Positions 37,668 through 46,449 of a stretch of 64,000 nt of DNA are shown piece by piece (position 1 is the stretch's first letter; each line of letters starts with the position of its first letter). The stretch covers positions 22,138-86,137 of the forward strand of contig CANLDA010000015.1 in assembly GCA_947489325.1 (NCBI GenBank). Reading direction: 5' to 3'. The notes beneath the pieces are model-generated. The model did not search any database, had not been told where the DNA came from, and saw only the letters and a list, made by a program, of their open reading frames with translations. The stretch is from an uncultured Paracoccaceae bacterium (GTDB taxonomy: Bacteria; Pseudomonadota; Alphaproteobacteria; Rhodobacterales; Rhodobacteraceae). The position numbers were made by a program, and so were the translations under genes.

Positions 37668-38402
37668 ATGATCGGTGCAAACATTCAAACAGCCTTGCGC
37701 CTGATTTACCCATCGCGTTGCGTAACATGCGGTGGGTTGGTTGAGGGCGAATTTGGGCTGTGTGGGGCGTGTTGGCGTGACACGCCGTTTATTGGCGGTC
37801 TTGTGTGCGATGGTTGCGGTCTGCCCTTGCCGGGCGAAGCAGCAGAGAATGAAGCAGTATATTGCGATGATTGTCTGCGGATTGACCGACCTTGGGGGCA
37901 AGGGCGCGCGTCTTTGATTTACAAGGACAACGCGCGGCGCATGGTGTTGGCATTAAAGCACGGGGATCGGCATGACATTGTCAAACCGGCCGCCCAGTGG
38001 ATGGCGCGCAGTGTGCAGCCACTATTGCGCCAGAATATCCTGATTGCACCGGTGCCGCTGCATTGGATGCGGTTTGTGAAACGGCGATACAATCAGGCGG
38101 CTTTGTTGGCAGAAGCGTTGTCCCGACATCTTGGCGCATCGTATTGTCCTGATTTGTTGCAGCGCCCTAAAGAGACCGGAACAATGGATGGGCTTGGTTT
38201 GGAGGAGCGCTTTGCCAAGATGCAATCCGCGATCCAAGCGCATCCCAAAAGGTGCCATCGCATGGCGGGTCGGCCAGTATTACTTGTGGATGATGTGATG
38301 ACAACGGGTGCAACCCTTGCGGCCTGTGCCGAGGCGTGCCTGATCTCACGTGCAAGTGAAGTTCATGTGATAACCCTAGCGCGCGTGGTAAAGGATGCCT
38401 AA
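37668..38402 (+). CDS. ComF-family phosphoribosyltransferase-like protein
   Basis: 244 residues. N-terminal zinc-finger cysteines (CVTCGG, CGAC, CDGCG, CDDC) are followed by a phosphoribosyltransferase domain with LLVDDVMTTGAT near 205. ComF acts in DNA uptake in competent bacteria, but the family is also widespread in non-competent species. ATG 37668 is preferred over 37638, which lies inside the opposite gene. grxC follows after 38 bases. Confidence 0.87.
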   Translation: MIGANIQTALRLIYPSRCVTCGGLVEGEFGLCGACWRDTPFIGGLVCDGCGLPLPGEAAENEAVYCDDCLRIDRPWGQGRASLIYKDNARRMVLALKHGDRHDIVKPAAQWMARSVQPLLRQNILIAPVPLHWMRFVKRRYNQAALLAEALSRHLGASYCPDLLQRPKETGTMDGLGLEERFAKMQSAIQAHPKRCHRMAGRPVLLVDDVMTTGATLAACAEACLISRASEVHVITLARVVKDA

Positions 38403-38440
38403 ATAGCGCCAAGAATGAGTGTGTATAAACAGGATCATCC

Positions 38441-38698
38441 ATGAAAAACGTCGAAATCTATACCCGCCCGCTTTGCGGTTTCTGTTCCGCGGCCAAGCGT
38501 CTTTTGAAATCCAAAGGGGTTTCATTCGTCGAGGTGGATGTCTGGAAAGACCCAAATCGCAAGTCTGAGATGATCCAGCGATCCAACGGCGGGCGCACCT
38601 TTCCACAGATTTTCATCGACGAGAAGCATGTTGGCGGATGTGATGAGCTGATGATGCTGGAACGTGCCGGCAAATTGGATTCCATGCTGGCGGCGTGA
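38441..38698 (+). CDS. grxC: Glutaredoxin 3 (GrxC)
   Basis: 85 residues, the normal size. The redox motif is CGFC (Cys12, Cys15) rather than the usual CPYC; the proline is replaced. GGRTFPQIFIDEKHVGGCDEL is the glutathione-binding part. Roseobacter relatives commonly have such variants, as I recall. Reduces disulfides using glutathione in the cytoplasm. Lies between comF and the amidase gene on the same strand. Confidence 0.9.
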   Translation: MKNVEIYTRPLCGFCSAAKRLLKSKGVSFVEVDVWKDPNRKSEMIQRSNGGRTFPQIFIDEKHVGGCDELMMLERAGKLDSMLAA

Positions 38699-38743
38699 TC
38701 GCATTCGTCTTAGGCTTTGGCGAAACCAGTGTTGGAGCCTGTG

Positions 38744-39574
38744 ATGCGGACTGCCCTTTTGCAAATGACGTCTTCGGATGATCCAAGTGAAAATCTTGGG
38801 GCGGTCACATCCATGCTTTCTCAGGCAGTTGCTGGCGGTGCGGGGTTTGTGTTGACGCCAGAGGTCACGAATTGCGTGTCCACTAGCCGAAATCACCAAA
38901 ATACAGTGCTGTATCACGAAGAGGATGACCCAACCCTTGCAGCTCTGCGTGATGCGGCGGCAAATCATGGGACTTGGGTGTTAATCGGATCCTTGGGAAT
39001 CAAGACGCATGATGCGGATGGGCGTTTTGCCAACCGGCAGTTTCTGATTGATCCCACGGGGACGATCACAGCGCGGTACGACAAAATCCATATGTTTGAT
39101 GTAGAGGTCAGCCCCGAAGAAACCTATCGCGAATCAGATGGATATCGCCCCGGTCGGCAGGCAGTGGTGGCAAAAACACCCTTTGGCACCATCGGCATGA
39201 CGATTTGTTACGATCTGCGCTTTCCTCATCTTCACCGACGACTTGCCCATGCGGGTGCAGAAATTATCACGGCCCCCGCGGCATTTTCCTATGTCACAGG
39301 CGCGGCGCATTGGCATTCGTTGTTGCGGGCGCGGGCGATTGAAACAGGGTGTTTCGTGCTGGCCCCTGCGCAAACAGGGACGCACCCTGCTCAACGCGGC
39401 CAGTCACGCAAAACTTATGGGCATTCACTTGCCGTTGCTCCATGGGGAGAGGTCATTGCGGATGCGGGGGCAGAGCCGGGCATAACCTATGTTGAACTTG
39501 ATCGCGAATTGGTGGCACAAGCGCGTAAACGTGTGCCCTCCCTGACCCATGATCGAGAGTTTGATGGACCGTAA
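38744..39574 (+). CDS. Carbon-nitrogen hydrolase (nitrilase superfamily, Nit1-like)
   Basis: 276 residues with the complete Glu-Lys-Cys triad: Glu40 (LTPEVTN), Lys114 (YDKIHMFD) and Cys155 (TICYDLRFP). The sequence is closest in type to Nit1/Nit2-like amidases; Nit1 clears deaminated glutathione, which would fit the neighbouring glutaredoxin gene, but this is inference. ATG 38744 is used; a TTG at 38717 extends it by nine codons. The stop overlaps the MarR gene start. Confidence 0.88.
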   Translation: MRTALLQMTSSDDPSENLGAVTSMLSQAVAGGAGFVLTPEVTNCVSTSRNHQNTVLYHEEDDPTLAALRDAAANHGTWVLIGSLGIKTHDADGRFANRQFLIDPTGTITARYDKIHMFDVEVSPEETYRESDGYRPGRQAVVAKTPFGTIGMTICYDLRFPHLHRRLAHAGAEIITAPAAFSYVTGAAHWHSLLRARAIETGCFVLAPAQTGTHPAQRGQSRKTYGHSLAVAPWGEVIADAGAEPGITYVELDRELVAQARKRVPSLTHDREFDGP

Positions 39575-40007
39575 CGACACCAACGCCCTTGCGGTTTCGC
39601 TGTTCAGTGAAATTCTGATGACCGACCAATTGGCGCGCAACCGCATGACCAAGGCGTTGCCAAAAGGGATGGAGTTGTCGCATTTTTCGGTTCTGAACCA
39701 TCTGGCGCATCCTGGGGCCGAGCGCAGCCCGGCACAGCTTGCCAAGGCGTTTCATGTGACGCGTGGCGCAATGACCAACACATTGTCCAAATTGGAAATG
39801 GCCGGGTATGTACACATCCGACCTGATTGGGATGATGCACGCCGCAAAATGGTCGCCATAAGCCCGGCAGGCCGCGAAGCGCGCGACCGTGCGCTTTCTG
39901 GCATCAGTCCAATCATTTCAGAACTGGTGCATGAAATCGGCGACGCCCGTGTGCGCGCTATCCTACCTGTCCTGCGCGAACTGCGCGGGAAGTTGGAACA
40001 AGAGTGA
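39564..40007 (+). CDS. MarR-family transcriptional regulator
   Basis: 147 residues, a winged-helix regulator: LSHFSVLNHL, AKAFHVTRGAMTNTLSKLEMAGYV (recognition helix) and RPDWDDARRKMVAISPAG (wing). It overlaps the amidase stop by 11 bases, so it is co-expressed with it and may respond to a related compound. ATG 39549 is an alternative start six codons upstream (five residues longer). Confidence 0.87.
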   Translation: MDRNDTNALAVSLFSEILMTDQLARNRMTKALPKGMELSHFSVLNHLAHPGAERSPAQLAKAFHVTRGAMTNTLSKLEMAGYVHIRPDWDDARRKMVAISPAGREARDRALSGISPIISELVHEIGDARVRAILPVLRELRGKLEQE

Positions 40008-40060
40008 TTGAATATAAATATCCCCATCCAAGGCTGGGGTAGAGTGTAAAGCGCCCTACC

Positions 40061-40348
40061 TCAGTTATCCCATTTTGCAATAACGTCATAGCCTTCGGGA
40101 ACTGGGACGGCCTCTAGGAAATCCGCGAACTGCCCCCAGATCATTTGTACCTTGTCGGCATTTGCATCCGATGTGGCCTGGTCCGTTACCAAAGACACGA
40201 CATATCCGGTGCCGTCTTCGTTCATCATGTTGGTGAAATTTATGAGGCCGGGCAACGCCATGATCTGGTCTTTCAGCTTTTCCAGCAAAGCCTGCGCTTC
40301 ATCGCGAGAGCCTGCTTTCATCTTGTACTTGGTAATACGTGCGAACAT
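40061..40348 (-). CDS. Small dimeric alpha/beta-barrel (antibiotic biosynthesis monooxygenase-like) protein
   Basis: 95 residues starting MFARITKYKMKAGSRDEA, a ferredoxin-like fold pattern of the ABM family. AAGGAA sits seven bases before ATG 40348; the frame continues to 40429 without support. These proteins include quinol monooxygenases and haem-degrading enzymes, but many have unknown roles. No partner genes are adjacent. Confidence 0.65.
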   Translation of the reverse strand: MFARITKYKMKAGSRDEAQALLEKLKDQIMALPGLINFTNMMNEDGTGYVVSLVTDQATSDANADKVQMIWGQFADFLEAVPVPEGYDVIAKWDN

Positions 40349-40569
40349 GGAAGGTTCCTTTCTAAATGGAATTAAAAAGACAATTTTACCGATTACCGCA
40401 TGTCGGGACCCTAGCATATTTTGGATCACCCTCGCTAAATTCGAAATTTCTCGTGATTTTTCATAGCCCTACATGAGGGTATAAGTAATTGATATGCACA
40501 TGCTCATGACGTGCAAAAACACCCGATTCTTTGATCGGTCCCTTATTATTGGTTTTTATGGTTGCCGTC

Positions 40570-41316
40570 TTAACGTGGCTTCAAGCTCGCTGTGACATAA
40601 TTCACGCTTAGATCGCGGTCGGACAAGGACCAGCCCCATGTGATGGGGTTGAATACGAATCCCTTACGGTCCATCGGGTCCAGCCCAGCCTTTGACAACA
40701 TGGAAAATAGCTCGTCTGGGGTGATGAATTTGTGCCACTCATGTGTGCCTTTGGGCAACCAGCGCATGATCCATTCGGCCCCAACGATGGCGGCGGCAAA
40801 GCTCTTGGGATTGCGGTTGATGGTGGAGCAGATCATCATCCCACCCGGGCGCAAAAGCGTTTGACACACTGTCAGGAATTCTTGTGGGTCTGCGACATGT
40901 TCGACGACCTCCATGTTCAGCACGATGTCAAACTGTTCGCTTGCTTCGGCAAGCGCTTCTGCGGTGGTGTGGCGGTAATCAATCGTCAAACCAGATTGTT
41001 CAGCGTGAACATGTGCGACGGGGATATTGCCGCCTGCAGCATCAGCCCCGACTACGGTGGCCCCAAGGCGTGCCATGGGTTCGGACAGCAACCCGCCACC
41101 ACAGCCAATGTCCAGCAATCGCAGCCCTTTGAATGGGTTTGGTTGGGTCAAATCACGGCCAAATTCCCCGGCGATTTGTTGTGTGATATAATCCAGTCGG
41201 CACGGGTTCAGCATGTGCAGAGGTTTGAATTTCCCTTTGGGATCCCACCATTCGGCGGCCATGGCTTCGAATTTTGCAACCTCGGACGGGTCAACAGTGT
41301 TCATCGTGGGTTGCAT
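40570..41316 (-). CDS. ubiG: Ubiquinone biosynthesis O-methyltransferase UbiG
   Basis: SAM-dependent methyltransferase for both O-methylations in ubiquinone synthesis. 248 residues. [21 protein letters not shown] is the family N-terminus, motif I is [14 protein letters not shown] near 67, and [11 protein letters not shown] and [12 protein letters not shown] follow. The ATG giving MQPTMNTV has GGAG at good spacing; a frame to 41361 reaches the pip start and is unlikely. Divergent from pip. Confidence 0.95.
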   Translation of the reverse strand: MQPTMNTVDPSEVAKFEAMAAEWWDPKGKFKPLHMLNPCRLDYITQQIAGEFGRDLTQPNPFKGLRLLDIGCGGGLLSEPMARLGATVVGADAAGGNIPVAHVHAEQSGLTIDYRHTTAEALAEASEQFDIVLNMEVVEHVADPQEFLTVCQTLLRPGGMMICSTINRNPKSFAAAIVGAEWIMRWLPKGTHEWHKFITPDELFSMLSKAGLDPMDRKGFVFNPITWGWSLSDRDLSVNYVTASLKPR

Positions 41317-41363
41317 TTTGATCTCCATATGCTCATCTGGCCGCATTACTATATAGGTCATCC

Positions 41364-42335
41364 ATGGACAAATACTCAGGCCAAAAGCGCGCAGTTCATT
41401 ATCTTTATCCGCCGATTGATGCGTTTGATCAGCGGATGCTGGACGTGGGTAACGGTCATCAGATCTATGTCGAGCAATCGGGAAATCTGCAAGGTCTTCC
41501 GGTCGTGGTTTTTCATGGTGGACCGGGTGGCGGATGCAGCCCTACGATGCGGCGGTATTTTGACCCAGAGATATATCGCGTGGTGTTGTTTGATCAGCGT
41601 GGCTGTGGAAAGTCTCGCCCCCACGCAGAGATAGAGGCCAATACAACCCAACATCTGATTGCTGACACAGAGACCATTCGCAAGGCGCTGGGCATTGAGC
41701 AGTGGATTGCATTTGGTGGCAGTTGGGGCGCGACGCTGGCGCTGTTATATGCGCAGGCACATCCGGACCGTGTGGCCTGTCTTGTGTTGCGCGGCGTGTT
41801 CCTGATGATGCAACGAGAGCTGGAGTGGTTTTACGGCGGCGGGGCTGGGCAGTTTTGGCCGGAGGTGTGGGACCGCTTTACCGCGCTTATTCCCGAAGCA
41901 GAGCAAGATGATTTGATCGAGGCCTATGCCCGCCGTTTGTTCAGTGATGATCATACCACTGAAGTAAAATACGCCCGCGCATGGTCGTCTTGGGAAAATG
42001 CTCTGGCGTCGTTTCACTCCAATGGTCAGGTTGGCGAGGCACCAGCAGAATATGCCCGTGCTTTTGCACGGCTGGAAAACCATTATTTTCGTAATGGCGG
42101 GTTTCTGGAGCGGGATGACCAGATTTTAGCCAACATGGACCGGCTTGCAGATATCCCCGGATTTATCGTGCAGGGTCGCTATGACATGATATGCCCACCT
42201 CGGTCTGCGTATTTGCTGCATCGCGCATGGCCCGGATCCGAATTGCGTATGGTCAAGAACGCAGGGCACGCCATGTCAGAGCCGGGAATAAGTGCGGAAC
42301 TGGTCGGTATCATGGATAAAATTTCCGAAAAGTAA
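41364..42335 (+). CDS. pip: Proline iminopeptidase
   Basis: Serine peptidase of family S33 removing N-terminal proline. 323 residues. HGGPGGG near 51-57 forms the oxyanion site, [15 protein letters not shown] holds the nucleophile near Ser120, and the acid (near Asp274) and base (near His302, GHAMSEP) are in place. Cytoplasmic, no signal. Divergent from ubiG, 47 bases apart. Confidence 0.93.
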   Translation: MDKYSGQKRAVHYLYPPIDAFDQRMLDVGNGHQIYVEQSGNLQGLPVVVFHGGPGGGCSPTMRRYFDPEIYRVVLFDQRGCGKSRPHAEIEANTTQHLIADTETIRKALGIEQWIAFGGSWGATLALLYAQAHPDRVACLVLRGVFLMMQRELEWFYGGGAGQFWPEVWDRFTALIPEAEQDDLIEAYARRLFSDDHTTEVKYARAWSSWENALASFHSNGQVGEAPAEYARAFARLENHYFRNGGFLERDDQILANMDRLADIPGFIVQGRYDMICPPRSAYLLHRAWPGSELRMVKNAGHAMSEPGISAELVGIMDKISEK

Positions 42336-42455
42336 GTCCAGATTATCGCATTAGTGGGTCCACTTTTGTCGGTATTCGGAACATTTCTGGCGGAAACCTA
42401 TTTAGATTCATCAAATTAACCTATTAAGAATCCCTATTTCATACAAAGAGGGTTT

Positions 42456-42482
42456 ACAGGTGTTCACATCCGGCTAACCTGT
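42456..42482. promoter_or_regulatory. Inverted repeat upstream of ABC importer operon
   Basis: ACAGGT, 15 bases, ACCTGT. It lies 33 bases before the first permease gene and could be an operator. No regulator gene is adjacent. Weak. Confidence 0.25.
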
Positions 42483-42515
42483 CTTTCAAAATAACAAAAC
42501 AACGGGTGAGGACAA

Positions 42516-43514
42516 TTGGCCTCGATTTTACGAATTATCGCGCAGCGCTTGGCGTTGGGCATACTCACACTATTCGTCGTCTCCATCGTCATTTTCGCAG
42601 CAGTGAATATGTTACCTGGGGACTTCGCTCAAGCCATCCTTGGACAGGGCGCGACGCCTGAGGCCATCAAGGCCATTCGAGAAGATCTTGGATTGGATCA
42701 GCCTCCTGTCACCAGATATTTGCAGTGGCTTGCGGGCGCATTGCAGGGTGATCTTGGTAACAGCTTTGCGCAGGCGAACTTTGCAAGCTTCGCGGGGACA
42801 ACCGCAACCGCCAACTCGGCAAGTGTTGCTGCACAGTTAGGGCCGCGCTTTGAAAATACGATGTTCCTAGCAGGCGTCACCGCGGTGATTGCGGTGCCGT
42901 TTTCCATCTTCCTTGGAATTCTGGCCGCGCTTTATCGGAACTCTGTGTTTGACCGGTTCACCAATATCTTCACGCTAAGCTCAATTTCATCGCCTGAATT
43001 CTTTCTGGCATATATCCTGATCTTGTTCTTGGCCGTGTTGAACCCGTTGCTGCCATCACTGTCTAATATCTATGAAGGTATGGATTTCGGCGACCGACTG
43101 ACCAAGACATTGCTTCCTGCATTAACGTTGACTTTGGCGGTTACCGCGCAGTTGATGCGGATGACGCGGGCAGCCATTATCAACCTTTTGGCATCACCCT
43201 ATATCGAGATGGCACGCCTGAAAGGCATGTCGCCGATGCGTGTGATCGTAAAGCACGCTTTGCCCAACGCTCTTGCACCGATCATCAACGTGATTGCGCT
43301 GAACCTTGCGTATTTGATCACGGGGGTTGTGGTTGTCGAGGTGGTGTTCGTTTATCCGGGCATCGGTCAGCTGTTTGTGGACAGCGTCAAAATCCGTGAC
43401 ATTCCTGTGGTTCAGGCTTGCTGCTTGTTGTTCGCAACAGCCTATATCCTGCTGAACCTGACCGCGGATATTATGTCAATTATTTCCAACCCACGACTGA
43501 GGCATCCTAAATGA
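42516..43514 (+). CDS. ABC transporter permease, DppB/OppB type
   Basis: 332 residues, an N-terminal membrane helix followed by a binding-protein-dependent permease domain with five further helices. The EAA loop is near YIEMARLKGMSPMRVIVKHALPNA (in two parts) around residue 230. TTG 42516 has GTGAGGA five bases upstream. First gene of a four-gene importer of the peptide/opine/nickel family. The stop overlaps the next ATG by four bases. Confidence 0.9.
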   Translation: MASILRIIAQRLALGILTLFVVSIVIFAAVNMLPGDFAQAILGQGATPEAIKAIREDLGLDQPPVTRYLQWLAGALQGDLGNSFAQANFASFAGTTATANSASVAAQLGPRFENTMFLAGVTAVIAVPFSIFLGILAALYRNSVFDRFTNIFTLSSISSPEFFLAYILILFLAVLNPLLPSLSNIYEGMDFGDRLTKTLLPALTLTLAVTAQLMRMTRAAIINLLASPYIEMARLKGMSPMRVIVKHALPNALAPIINVIALNLAYLITGVVVVEVVFVYPGIGQLFVDSVKIRDIPVVQACCLLFATAYILLNLTADIMSIISNPRLRHPK

Positions 43515-44713
43515 ATATCTGGATTCAGATTATCGGCATCCTAGTTGCGCTTGGTGTACTGGGTTGGCTGTTCCGCTTCGCTGGTCAAAAGGCCACAAAC
43601 AACAAACCGTTTTTCCGTGATATGACCTTTGGTGTGGCTTTTGGTTACGCTCTTGGCGCTGCTGTATTGCTTTGGATTCTTACCACTTATTACAAAGCAA
43701 TCACAGCTGACGGGCAGGTAGAGGTGAACAAATACTTCTTCTTCCGCACCGTAATCGAATGGTTCGTGAAATTTTCAATTGCGGCTTATCTATTCCGGCT
43801 TGTGTTTCGCTATGTAGGCACTGCGGGGACACGTAAGCTGTTCCGCAATATGCCGCTGACAGCGTCTTTTGGCATCATGATCATTCTGGTTTATGCGTTT
43901 GTGGCGATTTTCGCCGGGGTTATTGCTCCGCATGGGCAGGAAGAGGTCTTTGCCAAGGTGAACGTATTGCCGGGTGGTGATCCTGCAATTGGCGGCGATC
44001 CTGATTTCCCCTTGGGAACCGATCAAATTGGCCGTGATTTGCTGAGCCGTTTGATCTATGGCGCGCAAAATACAGTGGGAATTGCCTTTGCGACGACCTG
44101 TCTTGCCTTCTTGCTGGGCGGAACCTTTGGCTTCCTTGCTGCGACTTTGGGCGGGTGGCTTGATCAATTGGTTAGCCGGTCCGTTGATGTTCTGATGGCT
44201 ATTCCTTCGCTGATCTTCGCATTGCTTCTGATGACAATTGCGGCGGCTTGGGCTGGATCGAATAAGGAGCTTTTGACGGTCTATATGGTCCTTATCATTG
44301 CGGTAATCGACAGTACGCGGGTGTTCCGACTTGCGCGAGCTGTAGGTCTGAACATTGTTGTGATGGATTACATCGAGGCGGCGAAACTGCGCGGTGAAGG
44401 TCTGGGGTATCTCATCTTTCGCGAAATCTTGCCGAACGCTACAGCGCCGTTGTTGGCCGAATTTGGTCTGCGGTTCTGCTTTGTGTTCCTGACCATCGCA
44501 TCGCTCAGCTTCTTGGGTGTCGGTATTCAGCCACCTCTGGCAGACTGGGGCACAATGGTGCGTGATCTTGGGCAGTTCATCAACTTTGCGGCGTTCAGCC
44601 CGCAGACTGCTTCGTTGCCACTGCTTGCTGCTGGTGCCATTGCCCTGCTGACAGTCGCCGTGAACTTTGTGGTGGACTGGATGCTGCATAAATCCTCTGG
44701 CCTGAAAGAATAA
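43511..44713 (+). CDS. ABC transporter permease, DppC/OppC type with extended N-terminus
   Basis: 400 residues, about 100 longer than a typical DppC. Three or four extra hydrophobic segments (about 5-22, 38-58, 80-100) precede the usual OppC N-terminal helix (near 120-140) and the permease domain with GTDQIGRDLLSRLIYGA near 170 and YIEAAKLRGEGLGYLIF near 290. Its start overlaps the first permease. The role of the extra helices is unknown. Confidence 0.88.
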   Translation: MNIWIQIIGILVALGVLGWLFRFAGQKATNNKPFFRDMTFGVAFGYALGAAVLLWILTTYYKAITADGQVEVNKYFFFRTVIEWFVKFSIAAYLFRLVFRYVGTAGTRKLFRNMPLTASFGIMIILVYAFVAIFAGVIAPHGQEEVFAKVNVLPGGDPAIGGDPDFPLGTDQIGRDLLSRLIYGAQNTVGIAFATTCLAFLLGGTFGFLAATLGGWLDQLVSRSVDVLMAIPSLIFALLLMTIAAAWAGSNKELLTVYMVLIIAVIDSTRVFRLARAVGLNIVVMDYIEAAKLRGEGLGYLIFREILPNATAPLLAEFGLRFCFVFLTIASLSFLGVGIQPPLADWGTMVRDLGQFINFAAFSPQTASLPLLAAGAIALLTVAVNFVVDWMLHKSSGLKE

Positions 44714-44723
44714 GGAGAAGCAC

Positions 44724-46376
44724 ATGTCTGCAGATGACCCGCTTCTGAGTGTTAAAGGCCTGAAGATTGAAGGCCGTAGTGACGAAACATGGAACCCGAT
44801 TATCAACGGTGCCAGCTTTGACCTGCAAAAAGGCGAAGTTATGGGGCTGATCGGGGAATCCGGTGCTGGCAAATCCACCATGGGTCTGGCCGCAATGGGG
44901 TTCACCCGCGACGGCTGTCGGATTTCCGCAGGTACGGTAATGTTTGACGGCGTTGATCTTGTGACGGCATCTGCCGCAGACAAGCGCGCGCTGTTGGGCA
45001 GTCGGATTGCCTATGTCGCGCAATCTGCTGCGGCATCATTCAATCCGGCGCATCGTCTGATTGATCAGCACACCGAAGGCCCGACACAGCACAACGTTAT
45101 GTCCAGGGCCGAGAGTGAGGCCGACGGAATCGAGCTATATCGCAAGCTACGCCTGCCAAATCCCGAAGAGATCGGTTTTCGTTATCCGCATCAGGTGTCA
45201 GGTGGGCAGTTGCAGCGGGCGATGACGGCAATGGCGATGGCATGCCGTCCTGAGTTGATCATCTTTGACGAGCCAACAACCGCACTTGACGTGACCACAC
45301 AGATTGAGGTTCTCGCCTCTATTCGTGAGATCGTGGAAGAGTACAACACAGCGGCTATTTACATCACCCACGACCTCGCGGTTGTGGCGCAGATGTCAGA
45401 CAAGATTAAGGTGATGCTGAAGGGCGACGAGGTCGAAGAGGCCGACACCCGCACAATGCTGTCTGATCCCAAAGAAGAGTACACCAAATCTCTTTGGGCT
45501 GTGCGCAGTTTCCAACGCCCATCAAAACCTGCTGTGCATACATCTGCGACTCCGGTTATTTCGGTTCAAAATGTATCTGCTGCTTATGGTAAGGTTCCCG
45601 TGCTGCATGATGTCAGTTTTGACATTCATGAAGGCCGAACAGTTGCTGTGGTCGGCGAATCTGGGTCAGGTAAATCAACGGCTGCGCGCTGTATCACTGG
45701 CCTGTTGCCACCAACGCAGGGTCATATTGAATTTGATGGCCAGATGATGCCTTTGGATTATCGCAAGCGCGACCGGATGCAATTGCGTCAGGCGCAGATG
45801 ATTTATCAGATGGCAGATACCGCGCTGAATCCGCGTAAAACCATTGGAGAGCTGATCGGACGTCCGGTGCAGTTCTATATGGGGCTGACTGGCAATGAAA
45901 AACGCCGTCGGGTGGAACATCTGCTTGAAGAGATCGAGTTAGAGCCAACGCAATATATCAATCGCTTACCGTCTGAGTTGTCAGGTGGGCAGAAACAGCG
46001 GATTGGGATTGCACGGGCGCTGGCCGCTGAACCAAAATTCATCATCTGCGATGAGGTGACGTCCGCGCTTGATCAATTGGTGGCCGAAGGCATTCTACGG
46101 TTGTTGGCGAAATTGCAGGATGAATTGAACCTGTCTTATATGTTTATTACGCACGACCTTGCGACGGTGAAATCCATTGCAGATGAGGTTGTGGTGATGA
46201 AAGATGGTCGGGTGATCGAGCAGGGGCCAAAGGACGATATGTTCACCCCGCCGCATCACCCATATACCGACCTGTTGCTCAGCTCTGTGCCGGAAATGGA
46301 TCCGGATTGGCTGACAAATCTTCTTAACGAACGCGGAGTTGATAACATCGGCGATGCAGCTGTTGATAAGATGTAA
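44724..46376 (+). CDS. ABC transporter ATP-binding protein, two fused ATPase domains (DppD-DppF type)
   Basis: 550 residues with two complete ATPase domains. The first has GESGAGKST near 46, SGGQLQRAMT and FDEPTTALD. The second has GESGSGKST near 313, LSGGQKQRIGIARAL and CDEVTSALD. Both keep the Walker B and signature residues, so both sites look active. AAGGAG precedes the ATG by eight bases. In most peptide importers these are two separate proteins. Confidence 0.92.
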   Translation: MSADDPLLSVKGLKIEGRSDETWNPIINGASFDLQKGEVMGLIGESGAGKSTMGLAAMGFTRDGCRISAGTVMFDGVDLVTASAADKRALLGSRIAYVAQSAAASFNPAHRLIDQHTEGPTQHNVMSRAESEADGIELYRKLRLPNPEEIGFRYPHQVSGGQLQRAMTAMAMACRPELIIFDEPTTALDVTTQIEVLASIREIVEEYNTAAIYITHDLAVVAQMSDKIKVMLKGDEVEEADTRTMLSDPKEEYTKSLWAVRSFQRPSKPAVHTSATPVISVQNVSAAYGKVPVLHDVSFDIHEGRTVAVVGESGSGKSTAARCITGLLPPTQGHIEFDGQMMPLDYRKRDRMQLRQAQMIYQMADTALNPRKTIGELIGRPVQFYMGLTGNEKRRRVEHLLEEIELEPTQYINRLPSELSGGQKQRIGIARALAAEPKFIICDEVTSALDQLVAEGILRLLAKLQDELNLSYMFITHDLATVKSIADEVVVMKDGRVIEQGPKDDMFTPPHHPYTDLLLSSVPEMDPDWLTNLLNERGVDNIGDAAVDKM

Positions 46377-46382
46377 TACGAA

Positions 46383-46424
46383 TCACCTCACAAAGAGGTG
46401 ACGTAACTGAACGGGAAAAACCCG
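46383..46424 (+). promoter_or_regulatory. Two hairpins between ATPase and binding-protein genes
   Basis: TCACCTC ACAAA GAGGTGA (46383-46401) and CGGG AAAAA CCCG (46412-46424) lie in the 73-base gap. Neither has a T-run. They may stabilise the binding-protein message after processing, giving higher expression than the membrane genes. Confidence 0.45.
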
Positions 46425-46449
46425 AACTATCTAATAAGGGAGACTACAT

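Noticed and set aside
40017..40041. Possible further copy of the dispersed repeat (AAATATCCCC...GGGG) behind the MarR gene
   Set aside because: Only the short core resembles the repeat; the AAGAAGAAG end and ordered hairpins are missing.
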